Source: Trichostrongylus colubriformis
Taxonomy: Eukaryota > Nematoda > Chromadorea > Rhabditida > Trichostrongylidae
Length of the DNA stretch: 64,000 nt
Direction of reading: 5' to 3'
NCBI GenBank assembly: GCA_963978905.1
Contig: OZ022256.1
Location: forward strand, 38,364,001 to 38,428,000
Shown: positions 10,541 to 24,000 of the stretch, one piece after another
How the letters are laid out: each line of letters starts with the position of its first letter
How positions within the stretch are numbered: position 1 is the first letter of the stretch
Made by a program: the position numbers and the translations under genes
The notes under the pieces: generated by a model
What the model was told of the DNA's origin: nothing
Seen by the model: the letters and a program-made list of their open reading frames with translations, nothing else
Databases searched by the model: none

Positions 10541-12580
10541 TGAAAACTGGAGCGAACCAACTGGGGAACAAACAACGGTGGAGATACATCCTCTAGGAAG
10601 GTCACGTAGAGCACCCCGCACGACACGGGCTCTCAAATCAGCATCATACCACAGTAATACTTCAGACAGCATTAGATTAGTATTTGATATAAACAGCGAC
10701 GTGGAAGAAACCTCATATGGTAAGCAAAACCAGTATATGGGGCAACGAATTGTTGTTTAGGAGAGCGATATGGTTCACCCTACACCGAAGAACGCTACAA
10801 AGCAGCGTATTGCCTTGTTCTCCACACCTGGTGTATAGTTCTGGGTATCAACGTCCTTAATGAACTCGGAATGCAAGGTTGGTCGCTGTCCGGTGCGGCA
10901 ATCTCACACAAGGAAAAATCTTCCCGTCACAGGCGCATATAATTTCGGATTCTGTATGTGAAAAAAGAACTAAGCAGTGGATCTCGCCGTGGTGAACACC
11001 TTCGCCATTGGAAGAGGAGATGGAGGTGTATGAATCCCCGTGCGATTTCAGATGAGCTCATCGTGGCTACCAGGATAGACGAGTGTGAATGGACTGTGAA
11101 GCTTGATTCCACTTGCACCGAGGTATAGATGACTTAGAAAAGGGGAACCTGGATTGTGATGTTACTATTTCAGAGCTCTCACAAATGCTTAGGGAGGCAG
11201 GTTTTGTATTAGATCAAGAGTATATGGCACTGCCAAAGATTTATTCGTTACGCAGAGTTGCTTCTAACAATAAGTCGGGGGGAACCCATCTTCAAAGAAG
11301 CGCATGCGAGGCTATGGGCTCAGCATTTTAGTCAGAAGAGACCGGTCGACCAAAACGTCTGTTCGGAGATCATAAAGGTAGATATTATTAAGTGGACTCG
11401 AGTGTAGAGAGTGTCCCTGTCACAGTCGCCGGTATCCAACGTCCGCACAGAAACCGATAGTGATATCAGAGACGTAGAGCTTCTTAGGATGATCAAGATG
11501 GGACTCAGTCACGAAAGAAACCAAGACTGGGCTGATCCCTTTTTAAAATTCTCAGGAGTATGTGCCATTCCATCAAAGACCACATCGGCTACTACCCGAA
11601 TGGTGGGTCACCGAAGGAGAACGTTAACCGAAGGGTATTCTCTAAGACGAGGGAGATGAATTTGAAATCAAATAAGTGAGCTCGCTGATGGGCATAGACA
11701 GATGATGCATGCACAAAAGCTACAACCCGAAAAGAATAGTCTGACATAAAGGTTTATTCAAACCATCTTACGGATGATGAAAAAATTACTGTGCGCTTAT
11801 AGAGTGAGAGCTAATGCTTCCATTCTGTGTGGTTGCCTACAATACGACGACATATGAATCCAGCGAAGAGTCACCGTTTCACTTACCACACGGATTTCAC
11901 CCATGGAAATGTGCCAACTCATGAGTTGCACAAGTATGCAGAAGAAACAGCACAGTTGGACAGCAACACAGTAAAATGCGGACGTGTCTCAATTAGCAAG
12001 GGTCTCGTCAACTTTACAGCAAGCTTGTCGGGAAAATGAGCGCAAAGAGGGAAAATTCCGCATGAACAAAGCAGAAAATTTGAACTATGCAGGCATATAA
12101 TCGCCATTGTCACGCTTATACCCAAGCCGTTGATGATGTTAATGTTGAAGTTCGAATACCAGCATTATTCCCATGGCCGGTTAACTATGACGTTGGCGCA
12201 TACATTAGAACGGACTTGTCCTTCCTAACAGAGGCTAAAGAGATAGGTCGCATACTGGTCGCATACTTAGGTGAGGATTAGGATAGTTTGGCTGAGAAAT
12301 TGCTCCACATAAGCACCATGGCAATCATTATAGCGGGGCAAGAGATGCCGTCTGATAGGTCAATTAGACGAATGGTAATCGTGTGGAGCGACACCTACAA
12401 CCAGGATACACCGGGAATCGAGGATTTTTCGACAGGAGAGGTCTACTTGACAGGGTAAGAGTGGAGAAGGCACCACCAAAGGTGAGCGATAAACTCTAAA
12501 GAGGTAAATGTTCAATAAGCAGATGAGAAGCAAAGAGCAGATCAGAGTGAACCCGTCTGAGGAAATGGGAAATAAATCTT
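10541..12580 (+). pseudogene. Probable continuation of the retroelement: broken ORFs, pol not identified
   Basis: Several plus-strand frames read like decayed coding sequence: 11113-11331, 11411-11659, 11827-12039, and 12087-12460 with a single TAG at 12279. None shows a recognisable protease, YxDD reverse transcriptase, RNase H or integrase motif. They follow the gag-like stretch on the same strand, so a remnant of the same element is the simplest reading. An unrelated decayed repeat is the alternative. Confidence 0.25.
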
Positions 12581-15260
12581 TCTGCTACAGGTGAGATCAA
12601 TAGCAATGAAACACATTATAATTATACAGTTTAGCAAAATTTATTGGTATTGTAGAGGTCAAAGAAGGAGGTCATAGTTCGACGGAGGGGGGAGGGGGGG
12701 GGGGGAGTTGTGCTGAAGCGGCTATCTTGCTCGACACCTGGTAGCACCCTAGATACCGTCAGATCGGGGATACCCACCGATTCTTTCCTAGCTCTTATAA
12801 AGACGGAGAAAGCCGGCCATGACCGTATAATGTGCCGAGTTTGTGCGTATTATCACAACCGTCACCTGCCTCGGGATCAAGGCCCGCTTCGAGAAATTTT
12901 ATGGTCCACGTCAGATAGTGCTGCTCTCAGAAAAGCTCATATTACGTCTGAGATATTTTGAACTAAGCGAATCCACGCCTGCATCCAAAGAGCTTAAGGA
13001 GCGATAACGACAGGAAAGATTCAAAAGAGCCAGGGGTCGCTGTGATGAGCATCGCCCATTCTTTTTCGTTGTTGCCGACACCAAGCAAAACCGCCGTCGC
13101 TTCCATCTATCATTGAGAAAGTCGAGAAAAAATTACGAGGTCAGGTCAGGGAGTGAAAGGTCAATAGAAGGTTCGAAGCAGAAGCGTACCAATGGACCGT
13201 CTTCTCGTAGCAAGAAGGATTGCTAGAACTCAACTACAAAACTGGACCTCCGGAGTGCATGTTACACAGGGATATACTGGTTAGGTCTTGTTATGGAAGG
13301 CTATTAATGGATGCAACAGAAGTGAAGGTATTACAATGGATATGGCATCAAGTGATAGGCGATCACACAAGATCAAACCGAAACGTAAATCTCGGACGTC
13401 GAAACCATTATACAGTAATCCTGACGGTGGATAGAACGCATCCCTCTGCAGACTCTCTGCGGACAAATCATATTCGAGTTTGTCGAGGGGTGTCAAGATA
13501 ATATTACTTCATTTCAATAAGAACTATAATAATATGTGGCGTTGCAGTTGTATGTGAGGCTATCGAAAAGAGTTCAAAGGAGTTTGGAATGAACGTCTTG
13601 TTGCTTATTGTTATCTTTGACAGGTTTTTCGCAAAATACTTCAATGTAAAAATGGTGCTGCCCTTTGCCGAATAAAGGTTTCAAAGGAATTTCATCAGTT
13701 GTTCACTGGACCAGCTTCAGTTTTGAAATTCAAGGTTTTGAAGACGTTAAAAAAGATAACATAGGATCTCATCGTTACTTCTTGACGGGCGGAGCCTCCG
13801 ATAAAGCGGTAAAGTTTCACCCCTTGTTTAATAGTCTTTTGGGTATATATTTTATTATGGAATGCACATTAAGGTGTATAATTTCACCTGAGAACTGTGG
13901 GTTTCCTTCAAGCAAAACTCAAGCAAAAAACCTATGCAAAATCAGATCGGGAGCGAATGTTGTTACAAGTAGCACATTATGTTCGCCTGAGTCTCGGTTT
14001 GGGAGGACCCGTACATTCATCAATCAAGGCTTAGGTAATGGTTGATTTGAGTGTATAGACTGATGATTGCAGGGCGGTATTAGGAGCGCGACAACAGCAG
14101 AAATGAGTACCTCTTTGGTTCAATTCGCTTAGAAGTGATTCTCATGTGAACAGTGATCTCGGTGCTAGAGTATTTTTAGAGGCACTCAAAACAGTTCTAT
14201 AATATTCAGCTTTTGTGATCAACATCATTCTTTTACCGCGGACTCGCTTGAAGGGTAAGGGTTTTTCCAAAACTAAGGGACAGGCTAAAAACCTAGACAA
14301 AAATTGCGCCGTGCACCGACCTTAGTGAAGTGACTTTCACTCAATTTACCGCATTGGTTCATATCATATACATTCACATGGTGATCCATCTAACCGAGTC
14401 ACAGTGGATTAGTCACGACTGTTAAGTTCAGGCTACGAAGAGCGTTCCGATTGAGCTACGCACGCACGGCTCATTGCTTTTTTTATTGAAGAGGTAGTGA
14501 AACTACTTCAACCACTTCATTCTTCAACATTCAACAGCTTACAAACCGTGATAATAGTGAGTACGTGGACAATGACTGAAGAACGTTGCCGAATATGGTG
14601 TGATTTGCAGAGATTATGAGAAAGAATGCGCGTTGTTTCACGTCAGGGTTACTATAACATGGTTCCGACGGGCACCAAGCGATTCTCATGCATCGGCTGT
14701 CGTGCATTTGCTGGCGAGCATCGTAACCTTGCCCTCAGCTATAATCGCCTTGGAACAGAATTTGGGGTAATGTATTCACTCCATCACGCTTAACCTGTCA
14801 TGTTCTCGGTATTGATCGTTATCCCGTGGGAAATTTATGGTGCTAATCACTTGAAAGTCACTACACTGCTCTCGATCCCCGACGCTACCTTTTCCCGAAT
14901 CTTTGTTGAGTAGGAACTCGTACCTGCTCCTGTATATGGTTCAAGTGGAATTATACACTTTGGTGTACAAATAGATGAAAACAGATGATTAAGGAATGGT
15001 ATCAGGTGAGGAACAACAGCGTGAAAATAAGTGTTCCCATCTAAACTAATTCAATATTTCTTCCGTAGTATCCACTATTAGGTTGTCGCGGAAGTTCTTT
15101 GGTTTTTTGGAAGAGTGCTTTTTCCCCGCGGAGCTGCCTTCTAGCAATTTCTTCTATACATATACATGTAGTACAAGTTCACAAGCATCTACAGGTATTA
15201 TTGTCTTTCAGTTCCCAGATGACCTTTTTTGGCAAATTGAATATATCAAAGGAGTACTTT
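12581..15260. other. No gene recognised; contains a G-rich tract
   Basis: A G-rich tract lies at 12687-12705. The frame at 12710-12961 contains CRVCAYYH, a possible but weak knuckle remnant. The 126-aa frame at 13665-14045 is open but has no motif I recognise. I see no inverted-repeat element. Confidence 0.4.
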
Positions 15261-15269
15261 CGGGGCCTT

Positions 15270-16385
15270 CTGCAATATGATTTTAAATATGGCCTCTCAG
15301 CACCACAACTCGGTCTTGGTGTAAACGCTGCACTTGGAGAGAGTTCAATGTCTGAACTTGTGGCACAACTTTGGTTCAAACGCCTTCGAGAAGGCGACTA
15401 CACTTCCGGAGATTCTGACCGATAAGGACGCCCATCAGAGGTCGACAACGAACGATTGCGGGTGCTGGCTCGCAACACTATACTAACAGCAGACCTACAC
15501 TGTGAGGAGCTGGATAGACTGGCCGCGAAAATCACAGAGAAACGTCCAAACCTTGACACGATTCGTCTCCTGCACGATAATGCTTGCCCACATATTGAAA
15601 AAGTGACTCGCTAGGAAATTCTCGAGCTTGAATGGGAAGTGCTGCTTAAAGGCAGCTTTCGCGAAAATCCGGATGAAAAGTTAAGGAAGTAGTGAATATG
15701 AAAGCCGAGATGTTCAGTAACAGGACGGTGGAGAAAAAACGGATGGAAATGGCCAAAAACTCGAGAAGTAGGACCTCTTCCCATCGTTGGTTCTAGGCGC
15801 GGACGACCTTTCCGTCAAGACGCGGGTAGTCCGCATAGGTTTTTCACTGGCACTACCGAGACGTAATCATGAAGGGATGTTCGGAAATGCGACAGCATCT
15901 GTTTTCATGCGGTGGCTTCAAGCTAAAAGTGAGAAAGCGCGATGCGATACTTTCAGTCCTGCCGATTTCCTTGACCAACTATACCTTGACCACCCACTAA
16001 TCACGTCGCTAGGAGGCGGGCTGCCCTTGTCCAAGGCGGCTTGCCCTGACGAGGCCGCCTCCGCCACAGCTGAAGGGGGCGCCTTTTGCGGGGGATTTCG
16101 CAATAGATCGGCCTTTCAGCCCCGTAATTTTAAAGTGCATGCCTTCTTTAGTCGTTCCCTGTCACCCATATTATCGCGAACACTGTCTTTAATCCACCTT
16201 ATAGCCCTGATCTAGCTCCATCGGATTATCATCTTTTCCTTTCCCTATCTAACGCAATTCGAAGAAGATCTTCCATAATGAAGATGACATGAAACGGTGG
16301 TTGTGCAAATTTATCAAATCAAAGCCGGATCAGTTCTACGCGAAGCAAGTTTGCCTGAAAGGTGGCGAAGATAGATCAAAATGGT
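15270..16385 (+). pseudogene. Mariner transposase relic, internally deleted and interrupted
   Basis: The N-terminal helix-turn-helix region is readable at 15270-15425 (phrases WFKRLREGDYTS, then GRPSEVDNERLR after a stop). The frame then jumps, without the first catalytic Asp region, to a segment ending HDNACPHIEKVTR (15590-15614), which holds the second catalytic Asp. After about 540 bp of unrelated sequence the protein resumes with PPYSPDLAPSDYHLF (16197-16241) and a C-terminal part with SKPDQFYAKQ (16321-16350). It is inactive: stops at 15423 and 15613, the first Asp missing, and an insertion between the second and third. The order of motifs is diagnostic for the mariner family (DD34D type). 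Confidence 0.8.
15677..15830 (+). repeat. Interspersed repeat with a conserved Lys-rich frame, copy 1
   Basis: This lies inside the insertion that splits the mariner relic. It reads KVKEVVNMKAEMFSN followed by RTVEKKRMEMAK. The same peptide with conservative changes is encoded at 63820-63975 (KVEEVVHMKVEMPSN, RTIEKKRMEMAK), and downstream text GCGGACGACCT and CCGTCAAGA also matches. Family unknown. The neighbouring segment 16000-16105 is unusually GC-rich (GGCGGGCTGCCC, CCGCCTCCGCC). Confidence 0.65.
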
Positions 16386-17467
16386 GACTACCTTGTTTCT
16401 TGACATGCTCTGTGCTTTGTAATGAAGCGATAAAATGAATTGCTTCAAAAAACGAAAGAACTTTCCCGACATCCTAATACATCAGAATCAACTTTTTTGC
16501 AAGATTCCAGTGGATTCAGTCGGTGCCCATTCCTTGTTTTGCTCGACCACTTACAAAAAATTTTCGAATCACAGCCTAGCTTGTTGACGAGTAGAGCTAC
16601 ACTGGTTACAATTCAAGTCAACAGTAGCACTGGAGAGGAATTCACTGCTTTTGGGGTTAGGCGTTATTCTTATACAGCTTTTGGGGGGAAAATGAACCCA
16701 CACCCTAGTTCTATGAGGTACTTGTTCAATCGTGGAAACTGATGCTCTAGCATAGAATAGTGAAGGAACAACGCAAAAAATGAATGCCCTCCCTGATCAA
16801 TCAGCTCCTATAACCCTACACTGCACCTCTATCTCGCATCTACCCTGCACCTCGACAAAGTTTACTTCACGGAAAATTTAGCTCGAATAGTAGCGCTGCC
16901 ATGCAGGTGGCAAGAGGTGCCTGTCATCTACATGTTTGTTGATCCGCAGCAAGAACCCTAAAACCGTATGCCCGAGGCGTCGCTGCAGCTATAAATAGTA
17001 CAAAGAACTACTCTGGCCCAGTAGACCCCAGCAGAGGACGATATGAGGTGACATATAACGAGCGCAAACATAGAGCAGTGTCGTGCAGTGGTAATGTGCC
17101 ATCTTAAATTGTGCATTAATGCGATTATAGCTGGGCATGCTTTGGTACCCACTAAAAGTACGCAAATGCACGGCAGCAGATGCATGAAATTAGTGGACGC
17201 CGTCCCAACGTACCAGATTTACTTTTCAGTGAAGATCAGTGGCTATTCAGTGCAGTGTTGCTGAGCAAATGGTGTTCGTGCTAAAAAACTCTTCACCTGG
17301 TACCAGACAACTGTAGCCGGTCACCAAATCACAGCAACTAAAAGAGTCCCAAAAATCCCATAAATTTGGTAGTCTATCCCAAATTTATAAATTAATATAA
17401 ACAATATAAATGGATATGTAAAGCATATCCACTACCTTCAAAAGCCCTCAGGTTATTAGACAAAATG
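16386..17467. other. No firm gene; possible second exon of the chemoreceptor-like gene
   Basis: On the minus strand, from about 17102 down to 16990, a frame after the weak acceptor AATTTAAG reads MAHYHCTTLLYVCARYM. That would continue in phase from the exon at 17788-17928 and resembles a second transmembrane helix. The same interval is open in other frames on both strands, so I do not annotate it as an exon. The 100-aa plus frame at 16440-16742 is not recognised. Confidence 0.25.
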
Positions 17468-17624
17468 TATAATATAAGGTTGGTGCACAGTTAGTGCGGC
17501 AATAGGAAGCATTGCTATGGAAACGCTCCCGATCATACGAAGCCGTTTCTCTGAATTTTTTCATTGTTTTTGCTAAGTAAAATTGTTGAAGAAGCCGCAT
17601 CAATTATGCACGAACCAAATATAA
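17468..17624. mobile_element. Short MITE with Hsmar1/bandit-like ends
   Basis: The left end continues AAGGTTGGTGCACAGTTAG and then TGCGGC. The right end is its imperfect inverse, GCCGCATCAATTATGC and then CACGAACC. It is 157 bp with no coding capacity. The GGTTGGTGCA...TTA.TGCGG pattern resembles the known Hsmar1 terminal repeat and hence the related hookworm bandit mariner. Same broad type as 47-261. Confidence 0.7.
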
Positions 17625-17787
17625 GCCCTTGTTAAAAACTCGCCTGGATGACGGAGTAACTGACGGCATGAAACAACAAAAATGAAAAGTACATAAGCAA
17701 AAGAAGCTGAAAATGGAAAACAGTTGGAAATGTGATCATAAAAGTGCGTTTCCTGTCTAATGTTCATATGAAACATAATAAACCCAC

Positions 17788-17928
17788 CTTAATATTGATG
17801 TGAAGCATAGAGTTGAAGATGTGATTGTATTTCACGTTGATTAATAGTGGAATAGAACACAGAGAGACAGCTGTGTAGATTATTTGGAACGCCCTATATA
17901 GCGGATAGTTGACCAGAAGCAATCCCTC
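17788..17928 (-). CDS. Exon of a putative nematode serpentine (7TM) chemoreceptor, Sra/Srab-like
   Basis: The exon is bounded by a strong acceptor (TTCTTCTTGCCTTGCAG) and a donor (AAG|GTGGGT), and is 141 nt, 47 codons, phase 0 at both ends. It encodes a hydrophobic first transmembrane segment, AFQIIYTAVSLCSIPLLI, followed by a short basic/His-rich loop with FNSMLHINIK. This layout is typical of the start of sra/srab-type receptors. The frame stays open upstream to an ATG at 18079, passing through SSIDCEEAN; a Cys-Glu pair just before the first helix is common in srab proteins. Thus either one long first exon runs to 18081 or a GC-AG intron is removed after DCEE. The remaining six helices were not found with confidence, so this may be a pseudogene or a gene fragmented by repeats. 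Product role if real: chemosensory membrane receptor. Confidence 0.4.
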
Positions 17929-18081
17929 CTGCAAGGCAAGAAGAATGTTTTCAGTGAGCAATAAAAACCGAATGGTGCTGTATAAGTAATGCACTAATGA
18001 TAAGAAAAAATAAGAAAAATAATTTGCCTCTTCACAGTCGATTGATGAAAGGTTTGTCATCATTGCATTTATCATTGACAT

Positions 18082-21000
18082 GTCATTTGTGTTCTGTTAC
18101 CGTTTCTGAAACACTGTTTCATGGGATTATGAAGAAAACAATTTACGTCGATGTGCAAGGTAAATGAAAAGCACCTTGAACAGTCTGATTGACTGGTTCG
18201 GTCTCAGTAAAAGAGGTACGGTATGTTGAGGATTGAATGCCGAAAAATTCAAAAAAGCTAGATGGAACATTCCACCTCTACCTTAGACGAGCCACTGTCG
18301 TTGTTAGACTTGAAGCTTACTGGGTAGGGCTGACAACCAATAGCATGTAAGTAAAAAAGGTAATACTGAATGGAAAAAAGAGGAAATTGAGGTGAGGCAC
18401 AAAGCAAAAGTAGCAAATACTACAGAGTTGAAAGGATACATTCAAGTGCAGGAAATTAACAAAGCAAAGACGGAAATAAAATTCTTAGGCCTCCAAATAA
18501 AAGTCACGTATGTTGAATAAGAAGGCAATACCGCTTGTATTTTTGCCGTACTTTTGACACTAGCTAAAGGGCGTCGACGCGGTGGGGCATAGTAGCAGCA
18601 AACTTCTACTGCAGCATGTGAGGAATTAAGTTGTAATATGAATAGCTGCTATCAAACTAAATCGTGAACGGCCCGGGATTTTTATGGTAGTCATCCTTCA
18701 TCATACATTTATATCCAATGAATTTATTTCTATTAATACACTCACTAACATGTGCCATGATGAGCTCCCCTTCATACCCTCTTCCGATGAATACACTATT
18801 CCCTCTGACTTAGCTCTGAAGCTTATGAGAGTCTCGCTATATAGAACAGTCTTTTAATTTTTGTGGCTATACCTCTGTTGCTATGTGGGAACTTGATGCC
18901 TTCAACTGAAAGTAATCTGTGTAATTATACAAGTTTGCGTAATCTTATCTTTTTTGTAGTGGTCAAACCTGTGTAGTGAATATACCTGTGTTAGTTGGCT
19001 GGCGCACACTACTGTGCGCGAAACACCATGTGCGTCAATAGGTCGATCGAAATTGCTCTTACTTTTGAGGATAGAGCATTACAGTGCACGCTCCGTCCAC
19101 AGTGGGAGTGGTTTAACTTGGTACTTAAAAGCTCCTCACTTCTTATCCCATGCCCTAACCTTCCCAAACTTGCTCCTATCTCCATCCAAACTCTGCCACC
19201 ACAACAAATACTCTGCCCACCGTGCCCAGGATCCCTTCGTGACGTTTAGAAACTCATCGCCGGTAAATCCATCTTCTACACGTTTGGGTCAGTGAAGTTA
19301 TTTGTAGAAACGTTCTTAATACAAATATACTGTTCCCGTCTATAGAAACAATGTGATTGTGCCTCAATTAGTAAACATGTCTGTAAAAATTGCCGCATTA
19401 CTTTAACTTCCTTGTTATGCTTTAACTGTCCTATTCATACCTTGAAAAGTTTTTACGCGATTTCTAGTGTGGTTTCGTATGTAAGTGAGAATCGGATGTA
19501 ATTCTTCAGCCGAACATTTGATACCACTATTATGTGCGCCTGCCACAAATATGAAATTTATACGATTATTGTGCAGTTCGGGCAGTGCATGGTTTCCTGG
19601 CAAATCATACCTCAAATCGTATACTAGACCATCTTTTGTCAAAAGAATTCGTGTGTATTTATGATCCTTTGTTTGTCACCGCCACTATGAAACTCATATG
19701 CACCATTGGTGTTAACACAGGATATACACATTTCTACGTACTTCGTACTTCAAATCCATTCTTCCTAAATATTTTCTAATAAAGCTTTCACAAATAATGC
19801 CATGACTATAACTTGCTTTATCTGAAGACAGGATACATTGATTTATATAGAACATAATCTTCGGTTTCACTTATATTTCCCTGAAATGATAAAGGTGTCA
19901 TTTGATTACATTGGCTATCCATCATATATTTATATACCAAACTAGTTTTTTCTTGCTTTACCTTATCTGTTCATGGAGTGATTTATTATCTGATTTGCGA
20001 TCTTTTTGTATTTTCTCAAACTTCATTTCAGAATAGTTATATTCAATCTTTTTTACCGTTATCCAATTTACCAAGATTTGCCAACAAATCCCTAGCCTTC
20101 GTCCTCTATTATCAGAAGACTACCCTTCACTTCATGATGTCTATAAAGTCTTCAACACTAGCTGTTTCAAGAATGCATTTATCTTTCAGTATCAAATTTT
20201 CAAAAACGACCCATGTTTATCAAGAAGTTAGAATTGAATATTTTATCAAAAGGTATAACATTGAAAATGTGGCTATCAAAACTGACAGTTATGCTACGAT
20301 ATCTTCCAGTAGATTTTTTAATTCCATTCGTGGTGTAATGGAAGTGAGCTAACAAATTAAACACTTGAGCTCTTGTTCCTCAACGTCCAACAGAAAACTG
20401 CCGTCCACCGGCAATTTTGACAAGATCCCCTTCCTTAGACTTTCAATCCTTTTATGGTAGTCTGCCGGCTGTAGTTCTTCTCGAAAAGTGACATCTTTAT
20501 AACACATTATGCAACAGACATAATCTTCTTCAGAGTATTTTAGCACAATATGCATCACTTTCATCATTACTTTTTTCTGGCCTTTGTTAGTCCCATTTCT
20601 AGTAATTCCGGGTGCGAAAAAGCGGGTTGTTTAGGAGCAGCATCTTTCTGAAATTGCGATCTTTCCATACCCTCTTATGTTATCGGTAAATCATATAAGA
20701 ATGGGGTCTTTACAATTTCATCTGAGATCAAAAAGCACTGAGGATACAAACTTGTAACTCGTCTTTTAGTGAGTCAAGGAGGGTAACTGCGATTCATTTG
20801 TTATCACTGCAGAAATGATTGTGTAGCGGACTGAGTTTTGTGTGTGGTTATTATTGTGAGGTGAGCCCTTATCCTGTCCACCAGTCTATGTGTGATACCC
20901 ATGCATTGAATGTCGCAGTTATTATATGTGAAAACACGAATAACTATTTGTGTATTACGATTAGCATTGGTTTCCTTGCTAGCATTTATGTATATATAAC

Positions 21001-24000
21001 TTTGTAATGTGTGAGATTAGACAGCTTTCGTTATTTATTATTGTGCACTCTCTACATCCATTTACAATCTTTGGTTTTATCATAGAGTCATGTGTCATGT
21101 AATTTCAGAAAATCTTTTTATAAGTTGGAAGGGATTGCCATAGTATTTTAAATTGCTCAGGAAGCAAGCCAGGAAGCATCAATGGATCAAAATCGAAACA
21201 TTATCAGAACTCAAAAATATGAAAAATGAAATAAACGGCTAGAGCTGAACCAGAAGTGTGATCAGTCGAGGAGCTTCATCGAATGTTCTAACCCCCATGA
21301 TTACCATGGTTTCCTGCACTTTTGCGATTACCTTCAATGGGAACGAAAAATCCGAAATAAGCCCCCCGACAAATGACAAAAATGGGACCTCCTGACATCT
21401 GGCCTTGTACGAGATTAGCGCGTGAAAACGAGCCTTCGAATCTATTTCCGTCGGATTATATCATAAGGAACCCTGATATGTCACCTGTTTCTCCATGTAA
21501 ACGTTTCCTTGACTCCTGAAAAATCTTCTTAATCATATCTTATCGCTTGAATCACTGGCCTCGTTTGCCCCATGCCTTCGTCCAGTGCCAGATGTGATCG
21601 GAGTGGGCGGGCGAAGGAGTTCGAGCTGGCTTAGCGTCGTCAAGATGCACCGCGATACCCCAAAAAGTGTGCAGCTTGAACAGTTTCTGGGAGATCTGTC
21701 ACCACTAGAAGATGAGTTGCAAGTCTGGTTATAGCGGGATGTGCTTTTAAGCACGTAGTTCGTCCCACGAAGAGCAACATTTCACATCAACTTACTCAAA
21801 AAATAGAATAGCAAAAAACAACAGCACCAAGAATTCTAAAAGAACTCTGAAAGCACTGTGAGCACTGATAATACTCATGAGGGCACATATACGTGCAATA
21901 CTTATAGCATAATAGCCGTTGAGCTCGGTAATCATTTTCGCATGCGCATTTGGCAACAACTTGGTTTAGATTTTGAAGCTGTACTGTTTTCCATCTCTTG
22001 ACCACCAACAACAAACACACCTTTGGAAATGCTTTCAAGCTTCGAGAAATAATTGCCACTACACTGGAAACAAAATTTCATGGGGATGTGCAGCAGTAAC
22101 TTCCTCATTTTCACCAGAACAGATTTTTTGTCCAAACGTCCACCATCGCCGCATTTCTACGCTGCGTCCGCAGCACTTCTTCCATTACAATCATCATCCG
22201 TGAGTAGACTTGTGAAGTCTTACGAGCAGTCCAAAGCATGAGTTACGATTTTGGGAACAATTGCGTGTAATCAATTGATGGAGAAAATCCTGACAGAGAA
22301 TTCCAAGCCTAAGAGAAGAGAAGAGCACCGTAAGCGCGCTTCTGACGCCGAAAGCCTTCATAAGTGTTCTTGGGTTATCAAAATGACTAGTTGGTTGGTT
22401 GTGAACGAAGAAGTGTCCAGCCTACCCCTGAAACCTGGCAACGAAATATAATGAGAGCTGAGGGCTCGCATGGACGCTGGGAGCAAAAGCGTATGGAAGA
22501 AGAACGTCATGTGTTACCTGTTGATGGGAACGCCCCACTGAGATGTAGTTCCTCAGCGATTTATACAGACAACTTCCATACTCTGCAATGTTTACCATAA
22601 TCCCATGCATAACAGTAAATTTTTCGCAGATACATAGGTTGGCGGGATATTGCGAAATTCTCGAAAATATTGCGGGAACCATCATACTGCCACACTTTTA
22701 TTTGCATTTGGTACAACACTTTTTACTACTGCACCTAACTCTTGAATTTCTAAGCAGTTGCAACACCATTTTTTGAGCTAGACTTGCCACAGCTGCTTTT
22801 TACACAGCGAGACCACTCTGAAATAATGCAAGAAAAGCGGAATATCATTTCATTGCTCTTATAAGTCGCACATACAAGGGAAGTCGAGTAGGGGTACAAG
22901 GGAAAAGAACTAAACTCCTGGAAGGGGACTTTAGAAGAGTATCTGCATTCTAGTCGCACCCGTTCCAACGCAGCGTCATGCTGCTCTGAGTTACTGGAGC
23001 ACACGTTGAAATCCTTTGCAAAGAGAGCGGCCCTGCCGGTGCTAAGTAAATCCGTGCCAGAGAATTAAAACTGTCACATCTGGCAATCTCCGAGATGAAA
23101 TGACTTCGTTCTAATGGTAAAAAAGAGAACCAGCAATATTTCCGTCCAGTTGATTTATTTGCTTGGTTATTCGCCAGTCAGCCAACAGGGAGTACTCTTA
23201 CCTCTTTCATTCTTCTTTATACTGCTGCCTTACCATATCACCTTAAAACTTCTTGGAACATAAACGTGCAATTATATGTCGATGGTAAGATCTGCCGTAT
23301 TTACAATGATGTCAAACGTGGAAAGGTTTATGATGTTCCGGAGCAGTCTATCCAAAAGTCATTAAGCATCCGAAAACGACTTCATGGCTGTTGTGAAGAA
23401 ATGTGTGTGCTTCATCTTGGAAGTGGTAGCTGTCACGTTTACGAACTTAATGACATTCTGGTAAGGAGATGTAATGTCATGAAAAATATGGGCGTGTGCA
23501 TCCATTTTAATTTGAGGCTTATCACCACCACTTATCACAACCCATGTCGTTCAGGTGGCAAAACCGACATTTGCGTCACTACTCAGTTTTTTTTTCGTTG
23601 TGCTCGCTGTGATGAACCTCCTTCTCAACATTGTATGCCCTAAGTTTACCCCATCTAAAACATTTCTAGAATTTCAAGCTCATGTCGCAAAAAGATCAAA
23701 AAAGTCCAACGTACGGCTTCCAGATTGGTTTTCATCGGGCTACTAGTGGTGTTCGAAAAAGTAGCTCTTCCAGTTCTAAACACCTTTTGAAAATGTTTGG
23801 CCCAAAATTTTGAGAGCTTGATTTTGAATATTCATACCCTCCTGTGACAGGGCAAAGGCTTCAATAATATAATGGGTTACGATTTCCTGGGAATTGACAA
23901 TTGTTTGTAGTTTCCCCTGTCCCAGAAATACGGTTACTCCAAGATTCGTTGCTTTTTTTGGGGCCAATGGAGATAACGGTCAATATATTTTTTAGTGTGC

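Noticed and set aside
13665..14045. 126-aa plus frame
   Set aside because: Longest frame of its region but with no motif, no signal or splice context, and no repeat relation; length is within chance for this composition.
16981..17104. Plus-strand frame with INSTKNYSGPVDPSRGRYE and a possible donor
   Set aside because: The minus strand is equally open here and may be a chemoreceptor exon; neither has full splice support.
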